Below are positions 52,883 through 62,740 of a stretch of DNA of 64,000 bases, piece after piece. Position numbers and translations under genes: made by a program. Every line of letters begins with the position of its first letter. Within the stretch, counting starts at the first letter, position 1. The notes under the pieces are model-generated. The model was given only the letters and a program-made list of their open reading frames with translations. It had not been told where the DNA came from and made no database searches. Location of the stretch: the NCBI RefSeq assembly GCF_000189275.1, contig NZ_AEVT01000074.1, forward strand, positions 1 through 64,000, in the 5' to 3' direction. Origin of the DNA: Vibrio sinaloensis DSM 21326. GTDB lineage: Bacteria > Pseudomonadota > Gammaproteobacteria > Enterobacterales > Vibrionaceae.

Positions 52883-55582
52883 ATGCCTGTAACTAATATG
52901 GCTGAACTAGATGCAATGATTGCTCGCGTTAAGAAAGCGCAAGAAGAGTTCGCTACTTACTCTCAAGAGCAAGTAGATAAAATCTTCCGTGCAGCATCTC
53001 TTGCAGCTAACCAAGCTCGTATCCCGCTAGCTCAACAAGCGGTTGAAGAATCTGGTATGGGTATTGTTGAAGATAAAGTAATCAAGAACCACTTCGCTTC
53101 TGAGTTTATCTACAATAAATACAAAGACGAGCAGACTTGTGGCATCCTAGAAGAAGATGACAACCTAGGCACAATGACTATTGCTGAGCCAGTAGGTATT
53201 ATCTGTGGTATCGTTCCAACGACTAACCCAACTTCTACTGCTATCTTCAAATCTCTAATCTCTCTGAAGACTCGTAACGGCATCATCTTCTCGCCACACC
53301 CACGTGCGAAAAACTCTACTAACGACGCGGCTAAACTTGTTCTAGACGCAGCAGTAGCAGCAGGCGCTCCAAAAGACATCATCGGTTGGATTGACCAACC
53401 ATCTGTAGAGCTTTCTAACGCTCTAATGAAGCACGATGACATCGCTCTTATCCTTGCAACTGGTGGCCCAGGCATGGTTAAAGCAGCATACTCTTCTGGT
53501 AAACCAGCAATCGGTGTAGGTGCAGGTAACGTTCCAGTAGTAATCGATGAAACAGCTGACGTTAAACGTGCTGTAGCTTCTATCCTAATGTCTAAGACTT
53601 TCGATAACGGCGTAGTGTGTGCTTCTGAGCAGGCTGCAATCGTAGTTGACGAAGTATACGACGAAGTGAAAGAGCGTTTCGCTTCTCACAAAGCGGTTGT
53701 TCTTTCTAAAGCAGACGCTGACAAAGTACGTAAAGTGCTTCTAATCGACGGCGCGCTAAACGCGAAAATCGTTGGTCAACCAGCAGCAGCAATCGCTGAA
53801 CTAGCAGGTGTTAAAGTTCCTGCTGATACAAAAGTTCTTGTTGGTGAAGGTCTTGGTAAAGTATCTTACGACGACGCATTCGCTCACGAAAAACTGTCTC
53901 CAACACTAGGTCTATTCCGCGCTGACAACTTCGAAGATGCAGTTGCTCAAGCGGTAACTATGGTAGAGATCGGCGGTATCGGCCACACATCTGGTCTATA
54001 CACTAACCAAGATACTAACGCAGACCGTATCCGTTACTTCGGTGACAAGATGAAGACTGCACGTATCCTTATCAACATCCCTACTACTCACGGTGGTATC
54101 GGTGACCTGTACAACTTCAACGTTGCACCTTCTCTAACTCTAGGTTGTGGTTCATGGGGTGGTAACTCTATCTCTGAGAACGTAGGTCCTAAGCACCTAA
54201 TCAACAAGAAAACTGTAGCGAAGCGAGCTGAAAACATGTTGTGGCACAAACTACCTAAGTCTATCTACTTCCGTCGTGGTAGCCTTCCAATCGCAATGAG
54301 CGACCTAGAAGGTAAGAAGCGTGCATTCCTAGTCACTGACCGTTTCCTATTCAACAACGGTTACGCTGACGACGTAGTACAACTACTTAAAGCTCAAGGT
54401 ATCGAAGTTCAAACTTTCTTCGATGTAGAAGCGGATCCAACGCTATCTGTTGTTAAGAAAGGTGCAGAAGCAATGCAAAGCTTCCAGCCTGACGTAATCA
54501 TCGCTCTAGGTGGTGGTTCTCCGATGGATGCAGCGAAAATCATGTGGGTAATGTACGAGCACCCAGAAACTGCGTTCGAAGAACTAGCAATGCGCTTTAT
54601 GGACATCCGTAAACGTATCTACAAGTTCCCTAAAATGGGTAAGAAAGCTGAGCTTGTATGTATCACTACAACTTCAGGTACGGGTTCAGAAGTTACTCCA
54701 TTCGCGGTTGTTACAGACGACGAAACTGGTGCTAAGTACCCACTAGCTGACTACGAAATCACGCCAAACATGGCTATCGTTGATGCTAACCTAGTTATGA
54801 ACATGCCTAAGTCTCTAACAGCATTCGGTGGTTACGATGCAGTAACTCACGCTCTAGAAGCTTACGTATCTGTTCTTGCTAACGAATACTCTGATGGTCA
54901 AGCTCTACAAGCGCTTAAGATGCTTAAAGAGTACCTACCATCAAGCTACGCAAACGGTGCAAACGACCCAATCGCTCGTGAGAAAGTGCACAACGCAGCA
55001 ACTATCGCTGGTGTAGCATTTGCGAACGCATTCCTAGGTGTTTGTCACTCAATGGCGCACAAGATTGGTGCTGAGTTCCACCTACCACACGGTCTGGCGA
55101 ACGCACTACTAATCTCTAACGTGGTACGTTACAACGCGAACGACAACCCAACTAAGCAAACTGCGTTCTCTCAATACGACCGTCCACAAGCACGTCGTCG
55201 TTACGCTGAAGTCGCTGACCACCTAGGCCTAAGCCAAGAAGGTGACCGCACTGCTCAGAAGATTGAACGTCTACTAGCATGGCTAGACGAGCTTAAAGGT
55301 AACCTAGACATCCCAATGTCTATTCAAGCGGCTGGCGTGTCTGAAGCAGACTTCGTAGCGAAACTAGACGAACTAGCGGTTGAAGCGTTCGATGACCAGT
55401 GTACAGGTGCTAACCCACGTTACCCTCTAATCACTGAGCTGAAAGAAGTTCTACTTGCTTCTTACTACGGTAAAGCATTCGTTGAAGGTGAAACTTTCGA
55501 AGGTACTACGGTAATCAAGAAGAAAGCAGACCAAGAAGCAGCGAAAGCGCCTAAAGCTAAGAAAGCAAAAGCTGACGCATAA
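52883..55582 (+). CDS. adhE: Bifunctional acetaldehyde-CoA/alcohol dehydrogenase
   Basis: AdhE is a fermentative enzyme that reduces acetyl-CoA to acetaldehyde and then ethanol, regenerating NAD+; it assembles into spirosomes. The 899 residues consist of an N-terminal aldehyde dehydrogenase domain, with catalytic Cys in GVVCASEQAAIVV, and a C-terminal iron-type alcohol dehydrogenase. In the latter, GGGSPMDAAKIMW binds NAD, and DAVTHALEAYVS and GVCHSMAHKIGAEFHLPHG contain the metal ligands. A Lys/Ala-rich tail ends the protein. Codon use is strongly biased (few rare codons), typical of very highly expressed genes. The ribosome-binding site is AGGAG, 9 nt before the ATG. Confidence 0.97.
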   Translation: MPVTNMAELDAMIARVKKAQEEFATYSQEQVDKIFRAASLAANQARIPLAQQAVEESGMGIVEDKVIKNHFASEFIYNKYKDEQTCGILEEDDNLGTMTIAEPVGIICGIVPTTNPTSTAIFKSLISLKTRNGIIFSPHPRAKNSTNDAAKLVLDAAVAAGAPKDIIGWIDQPSVELSNALMKHDDIALILATGGPGMVKAAYSSGKPAIGVGAGNVPVVIDETADVKRAVASILMSKTFDNGVVCASEQAAIVVDEVYDEVKERFASHKAVVLSKADADKVRKVLLIDGALNAKIVGQPAAAIAELAGVKVPADTKVLVGEGLGKVSYDDAFAHEKLSPTLGLFRADNFEDAVAQAVTMVEIGGIGHTSGLYTNQDTNADRIRYFGDKMKTARILINIPTTHGGIGDLYNFNVAPSLTLGCGSWGGNSISENVGPKHLINKKTVAKRAENMLWHKLPKSIYFRRGSLPIAMSDLEGKKRAFLVTDRFLFNNGYADDVVQLLKAQGIEVQTFFDVEADPTLSVVKKGAEAMQSFQPDVIIALGGGSPMDAAKIMWVMYEHPETAFEELAMRFMDIRKRIYKFPKMGKKAELVCITTTSGTGSEVTPFAVVTDDETGAKYPLADYEITPNMAIVDANLVMNMPKSLTAFGGYDAVTHALEAYVSVLANEYSDGQALQALKMLKEYLPSSYANGANDPIAREKVHNAATIAGVAFANAFLGVCHSMAHKIGAEFHLPHGLANALLISNVVRYNANDNPTKQTAFSQYDRPQARRRYAEVADHLGLSQEGDRTAQKIERLLAWLDELKGNLDIPMSIQAAGVSEADFVAKLDELAVEAFDDQCTGANPRYPLITELKEVLLASYYGKAFVEGETFEGTTVIKKKADQEAAKAPKAKKAKADA

Positions 55583-55643
55583 GTAGGGCGTTAGTTATGA
55601 GATAAGTTTTCGCTAGCACGACACTTATCTATCGGGAAAAATC

Positions 55644-55671
55644 AAAGCCCCAGTCGAGAGACTGGGGCTTT
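55644..55671 (+). terminator. Terminator of adhE
   Basis: An 11-bp stem (aaagccccagt / actggggcttt) with a 6-nt loop and a T tract. Confidence 0.88.
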
Positions 55672-55766
55672 TTTCGTTTGGGCTCTATGACTTGCTGAGT
55701 AATGAGGGGTTGGTTTGGCTAGGGATTATTCTCGAGGTTTAATTGACTAAATGGCGCCCAATAAAA

Positions 55767-55791
55767 AGGGCTGGCGTTATGCGCCAACCCT
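55767..55791 (-). terminator. Terminator of the minCDE operon
   Basis: On the minus strand AGGGTTGGCG and CGCCAGCCCT form a stem with one mismatch, followed by TTTTTAT, 35 nt after the minE stop. Confidence 0.7.
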
Positions 55792-55825
55792 ATAATAACT
55801 TACTAGCTTAGCCCTATGGCTTGGG

Positions 55826-56089
55826 CTATTTGTCGTCTTCTGGGAGTTTAACGTTAAGCTCTAAGACAGAAATATCATCGTCTTTGTGTTCGAAGGAGAG
55901 GTCAACCATCGCTGGATCGATAGCGACATACTTACTGATCACTTTAAGGATATCTTCTTTTAGCTGAGGCAAGTAAGATGGCGCAGGATCACCTTGGCTG
56001 CGACGCTCAGCGACAATGATCTGTAAGCGCTCTTTGGCTAAGTTCGCAGAATTTTTTTTCTGCGGGCGGAAAAACTCAAGTAATGACAT
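55826..56089 (-). CDS. minE: Cell division topological specificity factor MinE
   Basis: MinE is the small activator that drives MinD off the membrane and sets the pole-to-pole oscillation that keeps division at midcell. The 87 residues begin with the membrane-binding amphipathic segment [20 protein letters not shown], followed by the MinD-contact strand LQIIVAERR. The C-terminal dimerisation domain contains the LELNVKLPE strand. It is last in minC-minD-minE, 6 bp after minD. Confidence 0.97.
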   Translation of the reverse strand: MSLLEFFRPQKKNSANLAKERLQIIVAERRSQGDPAPSYLPQLKEDILKVISKYVAIDPAMVDLSFEHKDDDISVLELNVKLPEDDK

Positions 56090-56095
56090 ACCGAT

Positions 56096-56908
56096 TTAGC
56101 CTCCGAATAGACGTTTAAAAATGCCTTTCTTCTGTTCAGTCAAAAAGCGGAAGTCCACTTGTTGACCAAGCAGTCGCTCAACGGCATCATCGTAAGCCAT
56201 ACCGGCATCTGACTGTTCGTCAAAGATTACTGGAACCCCTTTGTTTGAAGCGTTCAAGACCGCTTGGCTTTCAGGGATAACACCGAGTAGGCTAATGTGT
56301 AGAATCTCTTCTACATCTTCTACACTCAGCATTTCACCTTGAGTGACTCGTGCTGGATTGTAACGAGTAAGCAGCAGGTGTTGCTTCACAGGCTCTAACC
56401 CTTCTTCCGCACGACGAGATTTCGAATCCAGAATGCCAAGGATACGGTCTGAGTCACGAACAGAAGAAACTTCTGGGTTGGTGGTTACGATTGCCTCATC
56501 TGCAAAGTATAGCGCCATTAATGCTCCTTGCTCGATACCAGCAGGAGAGTCACAGATCACGAAATCAAAGCCCATCTCGTCTAACTCGTCCAGAACTCGG
56601 CGTACCCCTTCTTTGGTCAAGGCGTCTTTGTCGCGAGTTTGCGAAGCAGGAAGGATAAACAGATTCTCAGTGCGTTTATCTTTGATCATGGCTTGGTTTA
56701 GTGTCGCTTCACCATTGATAACATTGACAAAGTCATACACAACACGACGCTCACAACCCATGATCAAATCAAGGTTACGCAGACCGATATCAAAGTCGAT
56801 CACAACCGTTTTTTTACCTTTAACCGCTAAGCCTGAAGCGATAGCGGCGCTTGATGTAGTTTTACCCACTCCGCCTTTACCTGACGTTACAACAATAATG
56901 CGTGCCAT
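56096..56908 (-). CDS. minD: Septum site-determining ATPase MinD
   Basis: This is a membrane-associated ATPase of the deviant-Walker (ParA/MinD) family, 270 residues. The deviant Walker A is VTSGKGGVGKTTSSAAI, the switch region is DFDIGLRNLDLIMG, and the Walker B strand is VICDSPAGIEQGAL. The C-terminal amphipathic membrane-targeting helix ends in KKGIFKRLFGG. MinD with ATP recruits MinC and MinE at the inner membrane. It lies between minC (19 bp gap) and minE. Confidence 0.98.
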   Translation of the reverse strand: MARIIVVTSGKGGVGKTTSSAAIASGLAVKGKKTVVIDFDIGLRNLDLIMGCERRVVYDFVNVINGEATLNQAMIKDKRTENLFILPASQTRDKDALTKEGVRRVLDELDEMGFDFVICDSPAGIEQGALMALYFADEAIVTTNPEVSSVRDSDRILGILDSKSRRAEEGLEPVKQHLLLTRYNPARVTQGEMLSVEDVEEILHISLLGVIPESQAVLNASNKGVPVIFDEQSDAGMAYDDAVERLLGQQVDFRFLTEQKKGIFKRLFGG

Positions 56909-56927
56909 TATGTGTTCCTTATAAATC

Positions 56928-57590
56928 TTAAATCGTTACTAACTCGAACTTGAGCGAGTCATTGTCTAAACTGAACATTACTTTTTGCTGCCAATATTCT
57001 TTGGCGAATTGCTCCGTAAGCCAGTAATGCCCAGCGATAGACATTAGTTCTGCATTGAGCTTATTGCAGATGATTACCGCATCTTTGTTACCACTCGCGC
57101 CGGCAATGGCGCGTCCACGTAAAGTTCCATGGATATGGATAGAACCATCTGCAATGACCTCAGCGCCTTCGCTGACGTGACTAAGAATGACTAAGTCACA
57201 ATCTTTTGCATAAATTTGCTGTCCAGAACGCACCGGAGCGCGTACGATTTTAGTTGGTGCAAGCGTTGCTGGCGCTTGGCTTGGGGATTTACTTGCGCTC
57301 ATCACCGCGAAGTTTGCTTCACTTGCGAGAGTTTGCGTTCGTTTATCTTTGCAGCCAGTGACACCAACCGGAATCATACCGGCTTCGGATATTCCGTGCT
57401 TCAGTGCAGCAAAGTCTATTTCACCATCTACTTTTGCAATATTGATGACAACAGGCGCATTGGCAAAAAATGCGGGCGCTTGCTGCACTTTCTCATTGAG
57501 AAAATTGACCGTTTTTATCACATCATTGTCGCTAAGGTGCAAAACGGACAATGTGAAGCTACTACCTTTTAGGTCTGGTGAATGTGACAT
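56928..57590 (-). CDS. minC: Septum formation inhibitor MinC
   Basis: MinC inhibits FtsZ polymerisation near the poles. The 220-residue protein has the N-terminal FtsZ-binding domain, a linker rich in Ala/Pro ([16 protein letters not shown]), and the C-terminal beta-helix with [23 protein letters not shown], which dimerises and contacts MinD. It is first gene of the min operon. ycgL is divergent upstream, as in other gammaproteobacteria. Confidence 0.96.
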   Translation of the reverse strand: MSHSPDLKGSSFTLSVLHLSDNDVIKTVNFLNEKVQQAPAFFANAPVVINIAKVDGEIDFAALKHGISEAGMIPVGVTGCKDKRTQTLASEANFAVMSASKSPSQAPATLAPTKIVRAPVRSGQQIYAKDCDLVILSHVSEGAEVIADGSIHIHGTLRGRAIAGASGNKDAVIICNKLNAELMSIAGHYWLTEQFAKEYWQQKVMFSLDNDSLKFELVTI

Positions 57591-57752
57591 CTTTAACTTA
57601 CAACCTCGTAAGGGCGTTGCCTGAGACTAGGGTTGTCATGTTATATTCCCCCATTAAGCACAGCAAGTTATCTTGCGCTCAATTGAGTGTTTTGCTCTCA
57701 AAATTAGCGAAACATTGACGTTCATTGATTCTAAACGAACAAAAGGCTTCCC

Positions 57753-58040
57753 ATGCTTTGTGCAATTTACAAAAGTTCTAAAAAAGAAGGCGCTTACCTC
57801 TACATTCCGAAGAAGGACGATTTTTCACAAGTTCCTGACACACTGATGCAGATGTTTGGCAAACCTATAATGGTTATGGTGATTAAACTCGATGGCCGTC
57901 AACTGGCGTCGGTTGATGTGGAAAAAGTACGCAACTCGCTTGAAAGTGAAGGCTTTTTCTTACAACTGCCACCACCTCCCAAAAACTTACTTGATGAATA
58001 TAAAGAACAAAAAAAAGCACGTCAGCAGTCTGAAGACTAG
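57753..58040 (+). CDS. ycgL: YcgL-domain protein
   Basis: This 95-residue YcgL-family protein has the pattern [17 protein letters not shown] at the N-terminus and [14 protein letters not shown] near the C-terminus. Its position next to minC is conserved in gammaproteobacteria; the molecular function is unknown. The transglycosylase gene follows after about 40 bp. Confidence 0.9.
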   Translation: MLCAIYKSSKKEGAYLYIPKKDDFSQVPDTLMQMFGKPIMVMVIKLDGRQLASVDVEKVRNSLESEGFFLQLPPPPKNLLDEYKEQKKARQQSED

Positions 58041-58080
58041 TTAATGTTGATTTGCTTTTCAGTTGCTCAAGGAGGGCAAT

Positions 58081-59046
58081 GTGAAAAAGTTATTGTCAGT
58101 CGTACTAGGTGCTACTCTCGCTAGCTCAGTTTGGGCTAGTGAGCCGGGCTTCGAGCAATATATCGAAAAGTTAAAAAATGAAGCTCGCGATAAAGGGATC
58201 TCTGAACAGGTGATTTCACAAGCTTTTGCTAATGTCGAGCATAAGCCTCGTGCGGTTAAAGCCGATCGTAATCAACCAGAAAAAAAGCTCACTTTGGATG
58301 AATACATTCCTAGAGCCGTTCCTGATTGGAAAGTAAAACAAGCGAGAGACTTGTATAAAAAACACTACAAAGAGCTGCAACGAATTGGCAAAGAATACGG
58401 TGTACAGCCGAGATTTATCGTCGCGTTATGGGGCGTAGAAAGTAACTTCGGTCGTTTTACGGGAAACTATCGCGTGATTGATGCGTTGTCGACCATGGCT
58501 TATGACGGTCGCCGAGAAGCTTTCTTCCGTAAAGAGGCGATGGCAGCATTGCAAATTCTGGAAGAAGGCCATGTCGCATACGAAGACTTTAAAGGCTCAT
58601 GGGCTGGGGCGATGGGACAATGCCAATTCATGCCAAGCTCGTTTTTGTCGTTCGCCGCTGATGGTAACGGTGACGGCCGTAAAGACATTTGGAATACCAA
58701 AGCGGATGTATTTGCATCTACCGCTAATTATCTGAGCCAATCTGGTTGGGAAGACGGCTTTACTTGGGGGCGCCAAGTTAAGTTGCCTGAAGGTTTTGAC
58801 ATGAGCCTGGAAGGTCGCGTCGAAGGCAAAGAGAAGTCATTGTCTGAGTGGAATGAGCTTGGTATTACTCGCTACGAAGGACAAGCGTTACCGAATGTGG
58901 ATGTCAAAGCGTGGTTAACCGCGCCAGACAAAGCGGACGGGCGGGTTTACTTGGTGTACAACAACTACAATGTACTGATGAAGTGGAATCGCTCTTACTA
59001 CTTCGCTCTTGCGGTCAGCCATTTAGCCGACCGAATCGTACTTTAA
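58081..59046 (+). CDS. Lytic murein transglycosylase, MltB-like
   Basis: This is a periplasmic peptidoglycan-cleaving enzyme with the SLT_2/MltB catalytic domain, 321 residues with a Sec signal peptide (VKKLLSVVLGATLASSVWA). The catalytic Glu is in IVALWGVESNFGRFTG, and further family motifs are GSWAGAMGQCQFMPSSF and YLSQSGWEDGFTWGRQV. No lipobox Cys follows the signal peptide, so unlike MltB it is probably soluble. The start is GTG at 58081, with AAGGAGGG spaced 5 nt upstream; an in-frame TTG at 58063 lies before that Shine-Dalgarno. It is downstream of ycgL. Confidence 0.9.
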   Translation: MKKLLSVVLGATLASSVWASEPGFEQYIEKLKNEARDKGISEQVISQAFANVEHKPRAVKADRNQPEKKLTLDEYIPRAVPDWKVKQARDLYKKHYKELQRIGKEYGVQPRFIVALWGVESNFGRFTGNYRVIDALSTMAYDGRREAFFRKEAMAALQILEEGHVAYEDFKGSWAGAMGQCQFMPSSFLSFAADGNGDGRKDIWNTKADVFASTANYLSQSGWEDGFTWGRQVKLPEGFDMSLEGRVEGKEKSLSEWNELGITRYEGQALPNVDVKAWLTAPDKADGRVYLVYNNYNVLMKWNRSYYFALAVSHLADRIVL

Positions 59047-59054
59047 TTATGATT

Positions 59055-59076
59055 AAGGAGCTCTTCGGAGCTCCTT
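59055..59076 (+). terminator. Terminator after the transglycosylase gene
   Basis: A 9-bp stem (aaggagctc / gagctcctt) capped by TTCG and followed by TTT; it overlaps the region just before the LysR start. Confidence 0.8.
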
Positions 59077-59092
59077 TTTGTTGGGAGTTTCT

Positions 59093-60028
59093 GTGTTATC
59101 CGATCGCGCTTCGCAAATGGTGGTGTTCGCCACTCTGCTCAAACATAAGAATTTCACTGTGGCGGCGAAAAACTTGGGCGTCTCTGTTTCACATGTCAGT
59201 AAGCAATTGGCTCAGCTTGAAGAGTCGCTTGGCGTAAAGCTGGTCCAGCGCACGACACGTACATTTACCCCTACAGAGGCCGGAGAGCAGTTCTTTCATC
59301 ATTGCCAGCAAATTGTGCACAGTGTGGAAGAAGCGCAGCGAGAAATCGAAAGTCAGCGAGATGAAGTCGCTGGGTTAATCAAAATTGGCCTCTCGCAGTC
59401 ATTTGGCACCTTGCATATTTTACCCGCCATTGATGAACTCCGGGTACGATACCCTAACTTGCAAGTTGAAATGCACTTGTTTGATTATCGTGTCGACATG
59501 TTGCAAGAAGGGCTAGACTTGTGGATCACCAACAACGAGACGTTACCAGAAGGCTACGTTGCACAGCGATTAGCGGACAGTAAATTTGTCGTAGCCGCAT
59601 CACCTGACTACCTAATGAAGCACGATACACCTCATCACCCGAACGATTTGGGAGAGCATAACTGCTTGATTTACAGAAGTTGGGAACGCGACTATACCAG
59701 TTGGGCCTTTTCTCGCAGCGACGAGCAGCTTAACGTCAAAGTCTCGGGTAATTACTCGGTCGATTTAGCGGAAGCGGTGCGAGACGCAGCGGTAGCCGGT
59801 TGGGGTATTGCTTACCTTGCCACTTATTTGATTCGAGATGAGTTCAAAGACGGCCAACTTATCCAGCTGTTACCAGATTGGCAAGCAAGCCAAGATATGC
59901 CTTTCTACGCCGTGTATCCTAGTCGTCGTTACCTTCCTACCAAAACCGCAGCCGTGATCGATTTCATTAAGCAAAAGATCGGTTCACCTTGCTTCTGGGA
60001 TAGACGACTTGCCCCATACTTGCAGTAG
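59093..60028 (+). CDS. LysR-family transcriptional regulator
   Basis: This 311-residue LysR regulator has an N-terminal winged helix-turn-helix (FATLLKHKNFTVAAKNLGVS, VSHVSKQLAQLEESLGVKL, VQRTTRTFTPTEAG), a linker helix, and a substrate-binding-like effector domain. It resembles the CrgA/DmlR/AaeR-type group. The start is GTG at 59093 with GGGAG 7 nt before; the longer reading frame from 59078 starts in the transglycosylase terminator and is rejected. The target is not visible: neighbours are nupC (same strand, own promoter) and an upstream transglycosylase, so it may regulate remote genes. Confidence 0.88.
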   Translation: MLSDRASQMVVFATLLKHKNFTVAAKNLGVSVSHVSKQLAQLEESLGVKLVQRTTRTFTPTEAGEQFFHHCQQIVHSVEEAQREIESQRDEVAGLIKIGLSQSFGTLHILPAIDELRVRYPNLQVEMHLFDYRVDMLQEGLDLWITNNETLPEGYVAQRLADSKFVVAASPDYLMKHDTPHHPNDLGEHNCLIYRSWERDYTSWAFSRSDEQLNVKVSGNYSVDLAEAVRDAAVAGWGIAYLATYLIRDEFKDGQLIQLLPDWQASQDMPFYAVYPSRRYLPTKTAAVIDFIKQKIGSPCFWDRRLAPYLQ

Positions 60029-60039
60029 GAAAATGGGGC
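60011..60039 (+). terminator. Terminator overlapping the end of lysR
   Basis: GCCCCAT / ATGGGGC arms with a 15-nt loop, which contains the TAG stop, are followed by TTTTTC. Confidence 0.6.
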
Positions 60040-60186
60040 TTTTTCATTGATGGATTATTTCTGTTGTTAGAAACATATTTTCTATTTGGAAATAATAAAA
60101 TAAAGCAAACGTTTATCTTCAATTAAAACAATAAGTTGCATTGGTGGTTGTTGTTTGTTCTGGTGAACGTACACTCCATTAACAAC

Positions 60187-60202
60187 TGTGATTTGCATCT
60201 CG
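60187..60202 (+). promoter_or_regulatory. CRP-like site upstream of nupC
   Basis: TGTGA-TTTGCA-TCTCG has a perfect left half and a weak right half (TC-C-). It is 60-75 bp before the nupC start and fits CRP control of nucleoside uptake, but it is not conclusive. Confidence 0.35.
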
Positions 60203-60261
60203 TTTTTATCTGAATATTATCCCACGCCATCCTTGTTCCCCCCCATTTTTTGGATGTTGTT

Positions 60262-61461
60262 ATGAATTCAATCCTAGGTATTGTGGCGATCCTCGCACTC
60301 GCGTGGCTACTTTCTACAAATAGAAAAAATATTAACCTAAAAACGGTATCGTTGGCGTTTGCTCTGCAGATCAGCTTTGCGCTCTTGGTGCTGTACGTTC
60401 CTGCAGGTAAAGAGGCGCTAAATAGCGTCACAGGGGCTGTTTCTAACTTGATCAACTATGGCCAGGAAGGCATTGCATTTCTGTTTGGTGGCCTAGCGAC
60501 TGGTGGCTTTACCTTCGCGATTAATGTTCTAGGTATCATCATCTTCTTCTCTGCACTGATTTCAGGTTTGTACCATATTGGTTTAATGCCAAAGGTGATC
60601 AATGTGATCGGTGGTGGTTTGCAAAAGCTACTCGGCATTGGCCGCGCAGAATCACTTTCTGCAACGGCGAATATTTTCGTCGGTATGATTGAAGCGCCAC
60701 TGGTTGTAAAGCCATACCTAAAACACATGACGGACTCTCAGTTCTTCGCTGTGATGGTAGGTGGTCTTGCGTCTGTAGCTGGTGGCACACTGGTGGGTTA
60801 CGCATCGTTGGGTGTTGACCTTAACTTCCTAATTGCAGCGGCCTTTATGTCGGCGCCTGCTGGCCTATTGATGGCGAAAATCATGGTGCCAGAAACCGAA
60901 GCGATTGATACAACTACTGAGTTAGATAACGTTGAAATGCCACGTGCAACAAACGTCGTTGAAGCGATGGCTGACGGTGCCATGTCAGGTCTGCGTATTG
61001 CAGTAGCGGTAGGCGCAACGCTTCTTGCGTTTATCAGTGTGATTGCGATGCTAAACGGCATGCTTGGTTGGCTAGGTAGCCTAATGGGCATGGAGCTGAG
61101 CTTTGAGCTGATCCTTGGTTATCTTTTTGCTCCGGTTGCATGGCTACTGGGTATCCCTTGGTCTGAAGCGATTACTGCGGGTTCTCTGATTGGCAACAAG
61201 ATCGTTGTGAATGAATTTGTCGCCTTCATTCAATTGATGGATGTGAAAGCTCAGCTAAGCACTCACTCGCAAGCGATTGTTACTTTTGCACTGTGTGGTT
61301 TCGCTAACATCTCAACCATGGCAATGCTGATTGGCGGTCTAGGTAGCGTGGTACCCGAGAAGCGTCCGTTTATCTCTAAATATGGTTTCCGCGCGATTGC
61401 AGCAGGCGTAATGGCGAACCTGATGAGTGCATCTATTGCTGGTGTGATTTTAAGCTTGTAG
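60262..61461 (+). CDS. nupC: NupC-family concentrative nucleoside transporter
   Basis: This is a 399-residue inner-membrane nucleoside symporter of the CNT/NupC family with about 10 transmembrane helices. Signature segments are GIAFLFGGLATGGFTFAINVLG, the FVGMIEAPLVVKPYLKHM region and NKIVVNEFVAF, with ALCGFANISTMAMLIGGLGS near the C-terminus. Start ATG 60262 follows TTTTTGGA; a TTG at 60250 would add four residues. Together with udp and udk, it gives uptake, cleavage and salvage of nucleosides. Confidence 0.93.
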   Translation: MNSILGIVAILALAWLLSTNRKNINLKTVSLAFALQISFALLVLYVPAGKEALNSVTGAVSNLINYGQEGIAFLFGGLATGGFTFAINVLGIIIFFSALISGLYHIGLMPKVINVIGGGLQKLLGIGRAESLSATANIFVGMIEAPLVVKPYLKHMTDSQFFAVMVGGLASVAGGTLVGYASLGVDLNFLIAAAFMSAPAGLLMAKIMVPETEAIDTTTELDNVEMPRATNVVEAMADGAMSGLRIAVAVGATLLAFISVIAMLNGMLGWLGSLMGMELSFELILGYLFAPVAWLLGIPWSEAITAGSLIGNKIVVNEFVAFIQLMDVKAQLSTHSQAIVTFALCGFANISTMAMLIGGLGSVVPEKRPFISKYGFRAIAAGVMANLMSASIAGVILSL

Positions 61462-61509
61462 CAACGGGCTGTGGTTAAGCTGCTTTAATTAATCAGCGAT
61501 TGAAAACAG

Positions 61510-61541
61510 AAAGGGCAGATATCAAATGATATCTGCCCTTT
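61510..61541. terminator. Bidirectional terminator between nupC and folD
   Basis: A perfect 15-bp stem (aaagggcagatatca / tgatatctgcccttt) with a 2-nt loop lies between convergent genes. Confidence 0.8.
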
Positions 61542-61559
61542 GATTATCTATTGCTTTCG

Positions 61560-62420
61560 TTACTTTTTAGTATGGAACTGTTCACATGCAAGCATGGTAT
61601 TTTCGATAAGGCTTGCCACTGTCATTGGCCCAACACCACCTGGAACTGGAGTAATAAAGCTCGCACGTTCTTTTGCGTTAGGGTAGTCAACATCACCTAC
61701 TAGCTTACCTGACTCAAGACGGTTAATACCAACATCGACCACAACCGCGCCTTCTTTGATCCAATTTCCTGGAATGAAGTTAGGTTTACCTACCGCAACC
61801 ACAACCACATCAGCTTGTCGTACGTGGCCCTCAAGATCTTTGGTAAAACGATGGCAGGTTGTTGTCGTACAACCTGCAAGCAGGAGTTCCAACGTCATTG
61901 GACGGCCAACAATGTTAGATGCACCAACCACAACCGCGTGTTTACCACGTAGGTCGATATTGTAACGGTCGAGTAGGGTAATGATGCCTTTAGGGGTGCA
62001 TGAGCGAAGCTTAGGAATGCGCTGAGCCAGTCGGCCAACGTTGTATGGGTGGAAACCATCAACGTCTTTTTCTGGGTGGATTCGCTCTAGTACATGAGTC
62101 GAGTCGATACCAGCAGGCAGCGGTAACTGAACTAAGATGCCGTCGATTTCGTTGTCTGCATTGAGTGCGTCGATCAGTGCAAGTAGCTCTTCCTCTGTGG
62201 TTGTCGCAGGAAGGTCAAAAGATTTTGAAACAAAGCCGACCTCTTCACACGCACGGCGTTTACTACCAACATACACTTGTGAAGCTGGGTCTTCACCAAC
62301 AAGCACAACAGCTAAACCAGGGGCGCGTAAGCCTGCTTCCACACGAGCTTTTACTCGCGCAGCAACTTCTGATCGAACCGTTTGAGAGATAAGCGTTCCA
62401 TCGATATTTTGAGCAGTCAT
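61560..62420 (-). CDS. folD: Methylenetetrahydrofolate dehydrogenase/cyclohydrolase FolD
   Basis: This bifunctional one-carbon metabolism enzyme interconverts 5,10-methylene- and 10-formyl-tetrahydrofolate with NADP. The 286-residue sequence has the family signatures [20 protein letters not shown], with the catalytic Lys in [31 protein letters not shown] and [13 protein letters not shown]. It ends a single-gene unit on the minus strand, upstream of (and divergent from) tRNA-Arg. Confidence 0.97.
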   Translation of the reverse strand: MTAQNIDGTLISQTVRSEVAARVKARVEAGLRAPGLAVVLVGEDPASQVYVGSKRRACEEVGFVSKSFDLPATTTEEELLALIDALNADNEIDGILVQLPLPAGIDSTHVLERIHPEKDVDGFHPYNVGRLAQRIPKLRSCTPKGIITLLDRYNIDLRGKHAVVVGASNIVGRPMTLELLLAGCTTTTCHRFTKDLEGHVRQADVVVVAVGKPNFIPGNWIKEGAVVVDVGINRLESGKLVGDVDYPNAKERASFITPVPGGVGPMTVASLIENTMLACEQFHTKK

Positions 62421-62580
62421 GACTTTCCTTCAAATTAGAGTGACGAATATTTTGCAGCGCATTGTCGCAAATTATTTGATGAACATCTATAAGCAAACGT
62501 TTGCTTCGTGGTAATTTTGACCAAGTTATAATTTGGTGGCCTTTTTTTGTTCATTCAGATCAGTTTGTTACGAAAAGCGC

Positions 62581-62608
62581 TTGTTTTACGATATTGAACT
62601 CGTATAAT
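62581..62608 (+). promoter_or_regulatory. Promoter of tRNA-Arg
   Basis: TTGTTT (62581-62586) and a perfect TATAAT (62603-62608) are separated by 16 bp, 14 bp before the tRNA 5' end. Confidence 0.75.
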
Positions 62609-62622
62609 CCTGTCCCTGTAGC

Positions 62623-62699
62623 GCGCCCTTAGCTCAGCTGGATAGAGCACGTCCCTTCTAAGGATGTGGTCATAGGTTCGAATCCTATAGGGCGTGCCA
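62623..62699 (+). tRNA. tRNA-Arg (anticodon UCU)
   Basis: The 77-nt gene has acceptor stem GCGCCCT/AGGGCGT, D-arm GCTCAGCTGGATAGAGC, anticodon loop CTTCTAA (anticodon UCU), T loop TTCGAAT, and an encoded CCA. The anticodon stem has one G-U pair. It has its own strong promoter and terminator. The same anticodon is carried by E. coli argU, often a phage-integration target, but no integrase or att repeat is seen within the available 1.3 kb. Confidence 0.97.
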
Positions 62700-62709
62700 T
62701 TTATTAGAG

Positions 62710-62740
62710 AGCCCCGATATCTCCTTGAGATGTCGGGGCT
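62710..62740 (+). terminator. Terminator of tRNA-Arg
   Basis: A 13-bp stem (agccccgatatct / agatgtcggggct, one G-U pair) with a 5-nt loop is followed by TTTGCTTTT. Confidence 0.8.
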